From Mastigias papua (taxonomy: Eukaryota; Cnidaria; Scyphozoa; Rhizostomeae; Mastigiidae), in contig OZ025268.1 in assembly GCA_964019165.1 (NCBI GenBank), forward strand, positions 64,501 to 128,500: a DNA stretch of 64,000 nt, given 5' to 3'. Made by a program: the position numbers and the translations under genes. Position 1 is the first letter of the stretch; each line of letters opens with the position of its first letter. Positions 42,273-56,100 of the stretch are shown one piece after another. The notes beneath the pieces were generated by a model. The model was given only the letters and a program-made list of their open reading frames with translations. It did no database searches and had not been told where the DNA came from.

Positions 42273-43300
42273 CTATAGCCTTGGTGTTTTGTTCAAAAAT
42301 GAATAAATTTGAAATTGATAGATGTTGATTCCACATTGACAAGTGATGAAACTGAGCGATTTCTGGCCAAACAGTAAGGCTAGAGCCTTGGTAGTTTGTT
42401 CACAAATTACCACATTTGACATTGATAGATTTTGATTGCAGATTGAAACGTGATGAAAATGAGCGATGTTTGGCCAAAGAGTAAGGCCATAGCATTGGTA
42501 TCTTCCTGACACTTGACCAAATTTGATATTGATTGAGTTTGATTGCAGAGTGATAAGTGATGAAAATGAGCGATTTTTGGCCAAAAAGTAAGGCTATAGC
42601 CTTGGTATTTTGCTCACAATAGACCAAATTTGAAAATGATTGACTTTGATTGCAGATTGACAAGTGATGAAAATGAGCGATGTTTGGCCAAAAAGTAATG
42701 CTAGAGCCTTGATAACTTGTTCACAAATTACCACATTTGACATTGATTGATTTTGATTGCAGATTGAAAAGTGATGAAAATGAGCGATTTGTGGCCAAAA
42801 CGTAAGGCTATAGCCTTGGTATTTTGCTCAACACTGACCAAATTTGAAATTGATTTATCTTGATTGCAGATTGAAAAGTGATGAAAATGAGCAATTTTTG
42901 GCCAAAAAGTCAGGCTATAGCCTTGGTATTTTGTTCAACATGACCACATTTGAAATTAATTGATGTTGATTGCAGATTGAATAGTGATGAAAATGAGCGA
43001 TGTTTGACCAAAGAGTAAGGCCATAGCCTTGGTATCTTCCTGAGATTTTTCCAAATTTGATATTCATTGATTTTGATTGCAGAGTGAAAAGTGATGAAAA
43101 TGAGCGATTTTTGGCCAAAAAGTAAGGCTATAGCCTTGGTGTTTTGTTCAAACATGAATAAATTTGAAATTGATTGATGTTGATTCCACATTGAAAAGTG
43201 ATGAAAATGAGCGATTTCTGGCCAAACAGTAAGGCTAGAGCCTTGGTAGTTTGTTCACAAATTACCACATTTGATATTGATTGATTTTGATTGCAGAGTG
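42273..43300. repeat. Higher-order copy 1 of a ~3.95-kb duplication
   Basis: The monomer order and variants here recur at 46225-47250 with a constant offset of 3,952 bp (37 monomers). Shared markers are GGTGTTTTGTTCA with AATGAATAAATTT, followed by TTGATTCCACATTGACAAG and the run of three subtypes after it. Confidence 0.8.
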
Positions 43301-46224
43301 ATAAGTGATGAAAATGACCGATGTTTGGCCAAAAAGTAAGGCTATAGCCTTGGTATTTTGCTCACAATAGACCAAATTTGAAAATGATTGACTTTGATTG
43401 CAGATTGAAAACTGATGAAAATGAGCGATTTTTGGCCAAAAAGTAAGGCTATAGCCTTGGTATTTTGCTCATTAATGACAGACTTTGACATTAATTGAGT
43501 TTGATTGCAGATTGAAAAGTGATGAAAATGAGCGATTTTTGGCCAAAGAGAAAGGCTATAGCCTTGGTATTTTGTTCAACATGACCAAATTTGAAATTGA
43601 TTGATGTTGATTGCAGATTGACAAGTGATGACAATGAGCGATGTTTGGCCAAACAGTAAGGCCATAGCATTGGTATCGTCCTGACAATTGACCAAATTTG
43701 ATATTGATTGATTTTAATTGCAGAGTGATAAGTGATGAAAATGAACGATTTTTGGCCAAAAAGTAAGGCTATAGTCTTGCTATTTTGCTCAAAAATAACA
43801 GACTTTGACATTAATTGACTTTGATTGCAGATAGACAAGTGATGAAACTGAGCGATTTTTGGCCAAAAAGTAAGGCTAGAGCTTTGGTAACTTGTTCACA
43901 AATTACCACATTTGACATTGATTGATTTTGATTGCAGATTGAAAAGTGATGAAAATGAGCGATGTTTGGCCAAAAAGTAAGGCCATAGCCTTGGTATCTT
44001 CCTGACATTTTTCCAAATTTGATATTCATTGATTTTGATTGCAGAGTGAAAAGTGATGAAAATGAGCGATTTTTGGCCAAAAAGTAAAGCTATAGCCTTG
44101 GTGTTTCGCTCATAATTGACACAAATTGAAATTGATTGACTTTGATTGCACATTGACAAGTGATGACAATGAGTAATTTATTGCCGAAAGTACGCCTATA
44201 GCCTTGGTATTTTGCTCACAATAGACCAAATTTGAAAATGATTGACTTTGATTGCAGATTGAAAACTGATGAAAATGAGCGATTTTTGGCCAAAAAGTAA
44301 GGCTATAGCCTTGGTATTTTGCTCAATAATGACAGACTTTGACATTAATTGAGTTTGATTGCAGATTGACAAGTGATGAAAATAAGTGATTTTTGGCCAA
44401 AGAGAAAGGCTATAGCCTTGGTATTTTGTTCAACATGACCAAATTTGAAATTGATTGATGTTGATTCCAGATTGAAAAGTGATGAAAATGAGCGATGTTT
44501 GGCCAAAGAGTAAGGCCATAGCATTGGTATCTTGCTGACAATTGACCAAATTTGATATTGATTGAGTTTGATTGCAGAGTGATAAGTGATGAAAATGAGC
44601 GATTTTTGGCCAAAAAGTAAGGCTATAGCCTTGGTATTTTGCTCACAATAGACCAAATTTGAATATGATTGATTTTGATTGCAGATTGAAAAGTGATGAA
44701 AATGAGCGATTTTTGGCCAAAAAGTAATGCTAGAGCCTTGATAACTTGTTCACAAATTACCACATTTGACATTGATTGATTTTGATTGCAGATTGAAAAG
44801 TGATGAAAATGAGCGATGTGTGGCCAAAACGTAAGGCTATAGCCTTGGTATTTTGCTAAACACTGACCAAATTTGAAATTGATTTATCTTGATTGCAGAT
44901 TGAAAAGTGATGAAAATGAGCAATTTTTGGCCAAAAAGTCAGGCTATAGCCTTGGTATTTTGTTCAACATGACCACATTTAAAATTAATTGATGTTGATT
45001 GCAGATTGAATAGTAATGAAAATGAGCGATGTTTGACCAAAGAGTAAGGCCATAGCCTTGGTATCTTCCTGACATTTTTCCAAATTTGATATTCATTGAT
45101 TTTGATTGCAGAGTGAAAAGTGATGAAAATGAGCGATTTCTGGCCAAACAGTAAGGCTAGAGCCTTGGTAGTTTGTTCACAAATTACCACATTTGATATT
45201 GATTGATTTTGATTGCAGAGTGATAAGTGATGAAAATGACCGATGTTTGGCCAAAAAGTAAGGCTATAGCCTTGGTATTTTGCTCACAATAGACCAAATT
45301 TGAACATGATTGACTTTGATTGGAGATTGAAAACTGATGAAAATGAGCGATTTTTGGCCAAAAAGTAAGGCTATAGCCTTGGTATTTTGCTCAATAATGA
45401 CAGACTTTGACATTAATTGAGTTTGATTGCAGATTAAAAAGTGATGAAAATGAGCGATTTTTGGCCAAAGAGAAAGGCTATAGCCTTGGTATTTTGTTCA
45501 ACATGACCAAATTTGAAATTGATTGATCTTGATTGCAGATTGAAAAGTGATGAAAATGAGCGATGTTTGGCCAAACAGTAAGGCCATAGCATTGGTATCG
45601 TCCTGAAAATTGACAAATTTGATATTGATTAATTTTGATTGCAGAGTGATAAGTGATGAAAATGAGCGATTTTTGGCCAAACAGTAGGGCTAGAGCCCTG
45701 GTAACTTGTTCATAAATTACCACATTTGACATTGATTGATTTTGATTGCAGATTGAAAAGTGATGAAAATGAGCGATGTTTGGCCAAAAAGTACGGACAT
45801 AGCATTGGTATCTTCCTGACAATTCACCAAATTTGATATTGATTGATTTTAATTGCAGAGTGATAAGTGATGAAAGTGAACGATTTTTGGCCAAAAAGTA
45901 AGGCTATAGTCTTGCTATTTTGCTCAAAAATAACAGACTTTGACATTAATTGACTTTGATTACAGATAGACAAGAGATGAAAATGAGCGATTTTTGGCCA
46001 AAAAGTAAGGCTAGAGCTTTGGTAACTTGTTCACAAATTACCACATTTGACATTGATTGATTTTGATTGCAGATTGAAAAGTGAGGAAAATGAGCGATGT
46101 TTGGCCAAAGAGTAAGGCCATAGCCTTGGTATCTTCCTGACATTTTTCCAAATTTGATATTCATTGATTTTGATTGCAGAGTGAAAAGTGATGAAAATGA
46201 GCGATTTTTGGCCAAAAAGTAATG

Positions 46225-47250
46225 CCATAGCCTTGGTGTTTTGTTCAATAATGAATAAATTTCAAATTGATTGATGTTGATTCCACATTGACAAGTGATG
46301 AAAATGAGCGATTTCTGGCCAAACAGTAAGGCTAGAGCCTTGGTAGTTTGTTCACAAATTACCACATTTGATATTGATTGATTTTGATTGCAGATTGAAA
46401 AGTGATGAAAATGAGCGATGTTTGGCCAAAGAGTAAGGCCATAGCATTGGTATCTTCCTGACAATTGACCAAATTTGATATTGATTGAGTTTGATTGCAG
46501 AGTGATAAGTGATGAAAATGAGCGATTTTTGGCCAAAAAGTAAGGCTATAGCCTTGGTATTTTGCTCACAATAGACCAAATTTGAAAATGATTGACTTTG
46601 ATTGCAGATTGACAAGTGATGACAATGAGCGATTTTTGGCCAAAAAGTAATGCTAGAGCCTTGATAACTTGTTCACAAATTACCACATTTGACATTGATT
46701 GATTTTGATTGCAGATTGAAAAGTGATGAAAATGAGCGATTTGTGGCCAAAACGTAAGGCTATAGCCTTGGTATTTTGCTCAACACTGACCAAATTTGAA
46801 ATTGATTTATCTTGATTGCAGATTGAAAAGTGATGAAAATGAGCAATTTTTGGCCAAAAAGTCAGGCTATAGCCTTGGTATTTTGTTCAACATGACCACA
46901 TTTGAAATTAATTGATGTTGATTGCAGATTGAATAGTGATGAAAATGAGCGATGTTTGACCAAAGAGTAAGGCCATAGCCTTGGTATCTTCCTGACATTT
47001 TTCCAAATTTGATATTCATTGATTTTGATTGCAGAGTGAAAAGTGATGAAAATGAGCGATTTTTGGCCAAAAAGTAATGCTATAGAATTGGTGTTTTGTT
47101 CAAACATGAATAAATTTGAAATTGATTGATGTTGATTCCACATTGAAAAGTGATGAAAATGAGCGATTTCTGGCCAAACAGTAAGGCTAGAGCCTTGGTA
47201 GTTTGTTCACAAATTACCACATTTGATATTGATTGATTTTGATTGCAGAG
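46225..47250. repeat. Higher-order copy 2 of a ~3.95-kb duplication
   Basis: Matches 42273-43300 at an offset of 3,952 bp with only scattered substitutions. Confidence 0.8.
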
Positions 47251-49136
47251 TGATAAGTGATGAAAATGAGCGATGTTTGGCCAAAAAGTAAGGCTATAGC
47301 CTTGGTATTTTGCTCACAATAGACCAAATTTGAAAATGATTGACTTTGATTGGAGATTGAAAACTGATGAAAATGAGCGATTTTTGGCCAAAAAGTAAGG
47401 CTATAGCCTTGGTATTTTGCTCAATAATGACAGACTTTGACATTAATTGAGTTTGATTGCAGATTAAAAAGTGATGAAAATGAGCGATTTGTGGCCAAAA
47501 CGTAAGGCTATAGCGTTGGTATTTTGCTCAACACTGACCAAATTTGAAATTGATTTATGTTGATTGCAGATTGAAAAGTGATGAAAATGAGCGATGTTTG
47601 GCCAAAAGGTAAGGCCATAGCCTTGGTGTCTTCCTGACATTTGTCCAAATTTGATATTCATTGATTTTGATTGCAGAGTGACAAGTGATGAAAATGAGCG
47701 ATTTTTGGCCAAAAAGTAATGCTATAGCCTTGGTGTTTTGTTCAAAAATGAATAAATTTGAAATTGATTGGTGTTGATTCCACATTGACAAGTGATGAAA
47801 ATGAGCCTTTTCTGGCCAAACAGTAAGGCTAGAGCCTTGGTAGTTTGTTCACAAATTACCACATTTGATATTGATTGATTTTGATTGCAGATTGAAAAGT
47901 GATGAAAATGAGCGATGTTTGGACAAAAAGTAAGGCCATAGCATTGGTATCTTCCTGACAATTGACCAAATTTGATATTGATTGAGTTTGAATGCAGAGT
48001 GATAAGTGATGAAAATGAGCGATTTTTGGCCAAAAAGTAAGGCTATAGCCTTGGTATTTTGCACACAATAGACCAAATTTGAAAATGATTGACTTTGATT
48101 GCAGATTGAAAAATGATGAAAATGAGCGATTTGTGGCGAAAAAGTAATGCTAGAGCCTTGATAACTGTTTCACAAATTACCACATTTGACATTGATTGAT
48201 TTTGATTGCAGATTGAAAAGTGATGAAAATGAGTGATTTGTGGCCAAAACGTAAGGCTATAGCCTTGGTATTTTGCTCAACACTGACCAAATTTGAAATT
48301 GATTTATGTTGATTCCAGATTGAAAAGTGATGACAATGAGCGATGTTTGGCCAAAACGTAAGGCCATAGCCTTGGTATCTTCCTGACATTTTTCCAAATT
48401 TGATATTCATTGATTTTGATTGCAGAGTGAAAAGTGATGAAAATGAGCGATTTCTGGCAAAAAAGTAAGGCTATAGCCTTGGTGTTTCGCTCGACATTGA
48501 CAAGATTTGACATTGATTGACTGTGATTGCAGATTGAAAAGTGATGAAAATGAGCGATTTTTGGCCAAAAAGTAAAGCTATAGCCTTGGTGTTTCGCTCA
48601 TAATTGACACAAATTGAAATTGATTGACTTTGATTGCACATTGAAACGTAATGACAATGAGTAATTTATTGCCGAAAGTAAGCCTATAGCCTTGGTATTT
48701 TGCTCATAAATGACCAAATTTGAAATTAATTGATTTTGATTCCAGATTGAAAAGTGATGAAAATGCGCGATTTTTGGCCAAAAAGTAATGCTATAGCCTT
48801 GGTATTTTTGTCAACATGACCAAATTTGAAATTGATTGATGTTGATTGCTGATTGAAAAGTGATGACAATGAGCGACTTTTGGCCAAAAGTAAGGCTATA
48901 GCCTTGGTATTTTGTTCAAAAGTGACTAAATTTAAAATTGATTGATGTTAATTCCACATTGAAAAGTGATGAAAATGAGCGATTTTTGGCCACACAGTAA
49001 GGCTATAGCCTTGGTATTTTGCTCAAAACTGACCAAAGCTGAAATTGATTGATTTTGATTCCAGATTGAAAAGTGATGAAACTGAGCGATTTTTGGCCAA
49101 CAAGTAAGGCTAGAGCTTTGGTAACTTGTTCACAAA

Positions 49137-50280
49137 TTACCACATTTGACATTGATTGATTTTGAGTGCAGATTGAAAAGTGATGAAAATGAGCGATTTG
49201 TGGCCAAAACGTAAGGCTATAGCCTTGGTATTTTGCTCAACACTGACCAAATTTGAAATTGATTTATGTTGATTGCAGATTGACAAGTGATGAAAATGAG
49301 CGATGTTTGGCCAAAAAGTAAGGCCATAGCCTTGGTATCTTCCTGACATTTTTCCAAATTTGATATTCATTGATTTTGATTGCAGAGTGAAACGTGATGA
49401 AAATGAGCGATTTTTGGCCAAAAAGTAATGCTATAGCCTTGGTGTTTTGTTCAAAAATGAATAACTTTGAAATTGATTGATGTTGATTCCACATTGACAA
49501 GTGATGAAAATGAGCCTTTTCTGGCCAAACAGTAAGGCTAGAGCCTTGGTAGTTTGTTCACAAATTACCACATTTGATATTGATTGATTTTGATTGCAGA
49601 TTGAAAAGTGATGAAAATGAGCGATGTTTGGACAAAAAGTAAGGCCATAGCATTGGTATCCTCCTGACAATTGACCAAATTTGATATTGATTGAGTTTGA
49701 TTGCAGAGTGATAAGTGATGAAAATGAGGGATTTTGGCCAAAAAGTAAGGCTATAGCCTTGGTATTTTGCACACAATAGACCAAATTTGAAAATGATTGA
49801 CTTTGATTGCAGATTGAAAAGTGATGAAAATGAGCGATTTTTGCCCAAAAAGTAATGCTAGAGCCTTGATAACTTTTTCACAAATTACCACATTTGACAT
49901 TGATTGATTTTGATTGCAGATTGAAAAGTGATGAAATGAGTGATTTGTGGCCAAAACGTAAGGCTATAGCCTTGGTATTTTGCTCAACACTGACCAAATT
50001 TGAAATTGATTTATGTTGATTGCAGATTGAAAAGTGATGACAATGAGCGATGTTTGGCCAAAAAGTAAGGCCATAGCCTTGGTATCTTCCTGACATTTTT
50101 CCAAATTTGATATTCATTGATTTTGATTGCAGAGTGAAACGTGATGAAAATGAGCGATTTTTGGCCAAAAAGTAATGCTAGAGCCTTGATAACTTTTTCA
50201 CAAATTACCACATTTGACATTGATTGATTTTGATTGCAGATTGAAAAGTGATGAAATGAGTGATTTGTGGCCAAAACGTA
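49137..50280. repeat. Higher-order block marked by TTTTGAGTGCAG (copy 1)
   Basis: The rare variant TTTTGAGTGCAG (instead of TTTTGATTGCAG) occurs at about 49160, 51614, 54606 and 56742. It is each time preceded by the GGCTAGAGCTTTGGTAACTTG monomer; what follows is the same for several monomers in the first three, while the fourth diverges soon after. Offsets are about 2,454, 2,992 and 2,136 bp (23, 28 and 20 monomers), so blocks were duplicated and then changed length by whole monomers. Confidence 0.8.
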
Positions 50281-51590
50281 ACGCTATAGCCTTGGTATTT
50301 TGCTCAACACTGACCACATTTGAAAATGATTGACTTTGATTGCAGATTGAAAAGTGATGAAGATCAGCGATTTTTGGCCAAAAAGTGAGGCTATAGTCTT
50401 GGTATGTTGCTCATAAATGACCAACTTTGAAATTGATTTATGTTGATTGCAGATTGAAAAGTGATGAAAATGAGCGATGTTTGGCCAAAAAGTAAGGCCA
50501 TAGCCTTGGTATCTTCCTGACATTTTTCCAAATTTGATATTCATTGATTTTGATTGCAGAGTGAAAAGTGATGAAAATGAGCGATTTTTGGCAAAAAAGT
50601 AAGGCTATAGCCTTGGTGTTTCGCTCGACATTGACAAGATTTGACATTGATTGACTGTGATTGCAGATTGAAAAGTGATGAAAATGAGCGATTTTTGGCC
50701 AAAAAGTAAAGCTATAGCCTTGGTGTTTCGCGCATAATTGACACAAATTGAAATTGATTGACTTTGATTGCACATTGAAACGTGATGACAATGAGTAATT
50801 TATTGCCGAAAGTAAGCCTATAGCCTTGGTATTTTGCTCATAAATGACCAAATTTGAAATTAATTGATTTTGATTCCAGATTGAAAAGTGATGAAAATGA
50901 GCGATTTTTGGCCAAAAAGTAATGCTATAGCCTTGGTATTTTGGTCAACATGACCAAATTTGAAATTGATTGATGTTGATTGCTGATTGAAAAGTGATGA
51001 CAATGAGCGACTTTTGGCCAAAAGTAAGGCTATAGCCTTGATATTTTGTTCAAAAGTGACTAAATTTAAAATTGATTGATGTTAATTCCACATTGAAAAG
51101 TGATGAAAATGAGCGATTTTTGGCCAAACAGTAAGGCTATAGCCTTGGTATTTTGCTCAAAACTGACCAAAGCTGAAATTGATCGATTTTGATTCCACAT
51201 TGAAAAGTGATGAAAATGAGCGAGCTTTGGCCAAAAAGTAAGGCTATAGCCTTCGTATTTTGCTCAAAAATGACCAAATTTGACATTGATTAACTGTGAT
51301 TGCAGATTGAAAAGTGATGACAATGAGCGACTTTTGGCCAAAAGTAAGGCTATAGCCTTGGTATTTTGTTCAAAAGTGACTAAATTTAAAATTGATTGAT
51401 GTTAATTCCACATTGAAAAGTGATGAAAATGAGCGATTTTTGGCCACACAGTAAGGCTATAGCCTTGGTATTTTGCTCAAAACTGACCAAAGCTGAAATT
51501 GATTGATTTTGATTCCAGATTGAAAAGTGATGAAAATGAGCGATTTTTGGCCAACAAGTAAGGCTAGAGCTTTGGTAACTTGTTCACAAA

Positions 51591-52730
51591 TTACCACATT
51601 TGACATTGATTGATTTTGAGTGCAGATTGAAAAGTGATGAAACTGAGCGATTTGTGGCCAAAACGTAAGGCTATAGCCTTGGTATTTTGCTCAACACTGA
51701 CCAAATTTGAAATTGATTTATGTTGATTGCAGATTGACAAGTGATGAAAATGAGCGATGTTTGGCCAAAAAGTAAGGCCATAGCCTTGGTATCTTCCTGA
51801 CATTTTTCCAAATTTGATATTCATTGATTTTGATTGCAGAGTGAAAAGTGATGAAAATGAGCGATTTTTGGCCAAAAAGTAATGCTATAGCCTTTGTGTT
51901 TTGTTCAAAAATGAATAAATTTGAAATTGATTGATGTTGATTCCACATTGACAAGTGATGAAAATGAGCGATTTCTGGCCAAACAGTAAGGCTAGAGCCT
52001 TGGTAGTTTGTTCACAAATTACCACATTTGATATTGATTGATTTTGATTGCAGATTGAAAAGTGATGAAAATGAGCGATGTTTGGACACAAAGTAAGGCC
52101 ATAGCATTGGTATCTTCCTGACAATTGACCAAATTTGATATTGATTGAGTTTGATTGCAGAGTGATAAGTGATGAAAATGAGGGATTTTTGGCCAAAAAG
52201 TAAGGCTATAGCCTTGGTATTTTGCACACAATAGACCAAATTTGAAAATGATTGACTTTGATTGCAGATTGAAAAGTGATGAAACTGAGCGATTTTTGGC
52301 CAAAAAGTAATGCTAGAGCCTTGATAACTTTTTCACAAATTACCACATTTGACATTGATTGATTTTGATTGCAGATTGAAAAGTGATGAAATGAGTGATT
52401 TGTGGCCAAAACGTAAGGCTATAGCCTTGGTATTTTGCTCAACACTGACCAAATTTGAAATTGATTTATGTTGATTGCAGATTGAAAAGTGATGACAATG
52501 AGCGATGTTTGGCCAAAAAGTAAGGCCATAGCCTTGGTATCTTCCTGACATTTTTCCAAATTTGATATTCATTGATTTTGATTGCAGATTGAAAAGTGAT
52601 GAAAATGAGCGATTTTTGGCCAAAAAGTAATGCTATAGCCTTGGTGTTTTGTTCAAAAATGAATAACTTTGAAATTGATTGATGTTGATTCCACATTGAC
52701 AAGTGATGAAAATGAGCGATTTCTGGCCAA
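51591..52730. repeat. Higher-order block marked by TTTTGAGTGCAG (copy 2)
   Basis: Matches 49137-50280 at an offset of 2,454 bp, including the downstream monomers with GATGAAATGAGTGATTTGTGG. Confidence 0.8.
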
Positions 52731-53701
52731 ACAGTAAGGCTAGAGCCTTGGTAGTTTGTTCACAAATTACCACATTTGACATTGATTGATTTTGATTGCA
52801 GATTGAAAAGTGATGAAAATGAGCGATGTTTGGCCAAAAAGTAAGGCCATAGCATTGGTATCTTCCTGACAATTGACCAAATTTGATATTGATTGAGTTT
52901 GATTGCAGAGTGATAAGTGATGAAAATGAGGGATTTTTGGCCAAAAAGTAAGGCTATAGCCTTGGTATTTTGCTCACAATAGACCAAATTTGAAACTGAT
53001 TGACTTTGATTGCAGATTGAAAAGTGATGAAAATGAGCGATTTTTGGCCAAAAAGTGAGGCTATAGCCTTGGTATGTTGCTCATAAATGACCAACTTTGA
53101 AATTGATTTATGTTGATTGCAGATTGAAAAGTGATGAAAATGAGCGATGTTTGGCCAAAAAGTAAGGCCATAGCCTTGGTATCTTCCTGACATTTTTCCA
53201 AATTTGATATTCATTGATTTTGATTGCAGAGTGAAAAGTGATGAAAATGAGCGATTTTTGCCCAAAAAGTAATGCTATAGCCTTGGTGTTTTGTTCAAAA
53301 ATGAATAAATTTGAAATTGATTGATGTTGATTCCACATTGACAAGTGATGAAAATGAGCGATTTCTGGCCAAACAGTAAGGCTAGAGCCTTGGTAGTTTG
53401 TTCACAAATTACCACATTTGACATTGATTGATGTTGATTGCAGATTGATAAGTGATGAAAATGAGCGATGTTTGGCCAAAAAGTGAGGCTATAGCCTTGG
53501 TATGTTGCTCATAAATGACCAACTTTGAAATTGATTTATGTTGATTGCAGATTGAAAAGTGATGAAAATGAGCGATGTTTGGCCAAAAAGTAAGGCCATA
53601 GCCTTGGTATCTTCCTGACATTTTTCCACATTTGACATTGATTGATTTTGATTGCAGATTGAAAAGTGATGAAATGAGTGATTTGTGGCCAAAACGTAAG
53701 G

Positions 53702-54390
53702 CTATAGCCTTGGTATTTTGCTCAACACTGACCAAATTTGAAAATGATTGACTTTGATTGCAGATTGAAAAGTGATGAAAATGAGCGATTTTTGGCCAAA
53801 ATGTGAGACTATAGCCTTGGTATGTTGCTCATAAATGACCAACTTTGAAATTGATTTATGTTGATTGCAGATTGAAAAGTGATGAAAATGAGCGATGTTT
53901 GGCCAAAAAGTAAGGCCATAGCCCTGGTATCTTCCTGACATTTTTCCAAATTTGATATTCATTGATTTTGATTGCAGAGTGAAAAGTGATGAAAATGAGC
54001 GATTTTTGGCAAAAAAGTAAGGCTATAGCCTTGGTGTTTCGCTCGACATTGACAAGATTTGACATTGATTGACTGTGATTGCAGATTGAAAAGTGATGAA
54101 AATGAGCGATTTTTGGCCAAAAAGTAAAGCTATAGCCTTGGTGTTTCGCTCATAATTGACACAAATTGAAATTGATTGACTTTGATTGCACATTGAAACG
54201 TGATGACAATGAGTAATTTATTGCCGAAAGTAAGCCTATAGCCTTGGTATTTTGCTCATAAATGACCAAATTTGAAATTAATTGATTTTGATTCCAGATT
54301 GAAAAGTGATGAAAATGAGCGATTTTTGGCCAAAAAGTAATGCTATAGCCTTGGTATTTTGGTCAACATGACCAAATTTGAAATTGATTG
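53702..54390. repeat. Higher-order copy 1 of a ~1.71-kb duplication
   Basis: Marked by the rare word AAAATGTGAGACTATAGCC near 53797, which recurs near 55507. The whole interval matches 55411-56100 at an offset of 1,709 bp (16 monomers). Confidence 0.82.
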
Positions 54391-55410
54391 ATGTTAATTC
54401 CACATTGAAAAGTGATGAAAATGAGCGATTTTTGGCCACACAGTAAGGCTATAGCCTTGGTATTTTGCTCAAAACTGACCAAAGCTGAAATTGATTGATT
54501 TTGATTCCAGATTGAAAAGTGATGAAAATGAGCGATTTTTGGCCAACAAGTAAGGCTAGAGCTTTGGTAACTTGTTCACAAATTACCACATTTGACATTG
54601 ATTGATTTTGAGTGCAGATTGAAAAGTGATGAAAATGAGCGATTTGTGGCCAAAACGTAAGGCTATAGCCTTGGTATTTTGCTCAACACTGACCAAATTT
54701 GAAATTGATTTATGTTGATTGCAGATTGACAAGTGATGAAAATGAGCGATGTTTGGCCAAAAAGTAAGGCCATAGCCTTGGTATCTTCCTGACATTTTTC
54801 CAAATTTGATATTCATTGATTTTGATTGCAGAGTGAAACGTGATGAAAATGAGCGATGTTTGGCCAAAAAGTAATGCTATAGCCTTGGTGTTTTGTTCAA
54901 AAATGAATAACTTTGAAATTGATTGATGTTGATTCCACATTGACAAGTGATGAAAATGAGCCTTTTCTGGCCAAACAGTAAGGCTAGAGCCTTGGTAGTT
55001 TGTTCACAAATTACCACATTTGATAATGATTGATTTTGATTGCAGATTGAAAAGTGATGAAAATGAGCGATGTTTGGACAAAAAGTAAGGCCATAGCATT
55101 GGTATCTTCCTGACAATTGACCAAATTTGATATTGATTGAGTTTGATTGCAGAGTGATAAGTGATGAAAATGAGGGATTTTTGGCCAAAAAGTAAGGCTA
55201 TAGCCTTGGTATTTTGCACACAATAGACCAAATTTGAAAATGATTGACTTTGATTGCAGATTGAAAAGTGATGAAACTGAGCGATTTTTGGCCAAACAGT
55301 AATGCTAGAGCCTTGATAACTTTTTCACAAATTACCACATTTGACATTGATTGATTTTGATTGCAGATTGAAAAGTGATGAAATGAGTGATTTGTGGCCA
55401 AAACGTAAGG

Positions 55411-56100
55411 CTATAGCCTTGGTATTTTGCTCAACACTGACCAAATTTGAAAATGATTGACTTTGATTGCAGATTGAAAAGTGATGAAAATGAGCGATTT
55501 TTGGCCAAAATGTGAGACTATAGCCTTGGTATGTTGCTCATAAATGACCAACTTTGAAATTGATTTATGTTGATTGCAGATTGAAAAGTGATGAAAATGA
55601 GCGATGTTTGGCCAAAAAGTAAGGCCATAGCCTTGGTATCTTCCTGACATTTTTCCAAATTTGATATTCATTGATTTTGATTGCAGAGTGAAAAGTGATG
55701 AAAATGAGCGATTTTTGGCAAAAAAGTAAGGCTATAGCCTTGGTGTTTCGCTCGACATTGACAAGATTTGACATTGATTGACTGTGATTGCAGATTGAAA
55801 AGTGATGAAAATGAGCGATTTTTGGCCAAAAAGTAAAGCTATAGCCTTGGTGTTTCGCTCATAATTGACACAAATTGAAATTGATTGACTTTGATTGCAC
55901 ATTGAAACGTGATGACAATGAGTAATTTATTGCCGAAAGTAAGCCTATAGCCTTGGTATTTTGCTCATAAATGACCAAATTTGAAATTAATTGATTTTGA
56001 TTCCAGATTGAAAAGTGATGAAAATGAGCGATTTTTGGCCAAAAAGTAATGCTATAGCCTTGGTATTTTGGTCAACATGACCAAATTTGAAATTGATTGA
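55411..56100. repeat. Higher-order copy 2 of a ~1.71-kb duplication
   Basis: Near-identical to 53702-54390. After about 56100 the two diverge, showing the edge of the duplication. Confidence 0.82.
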
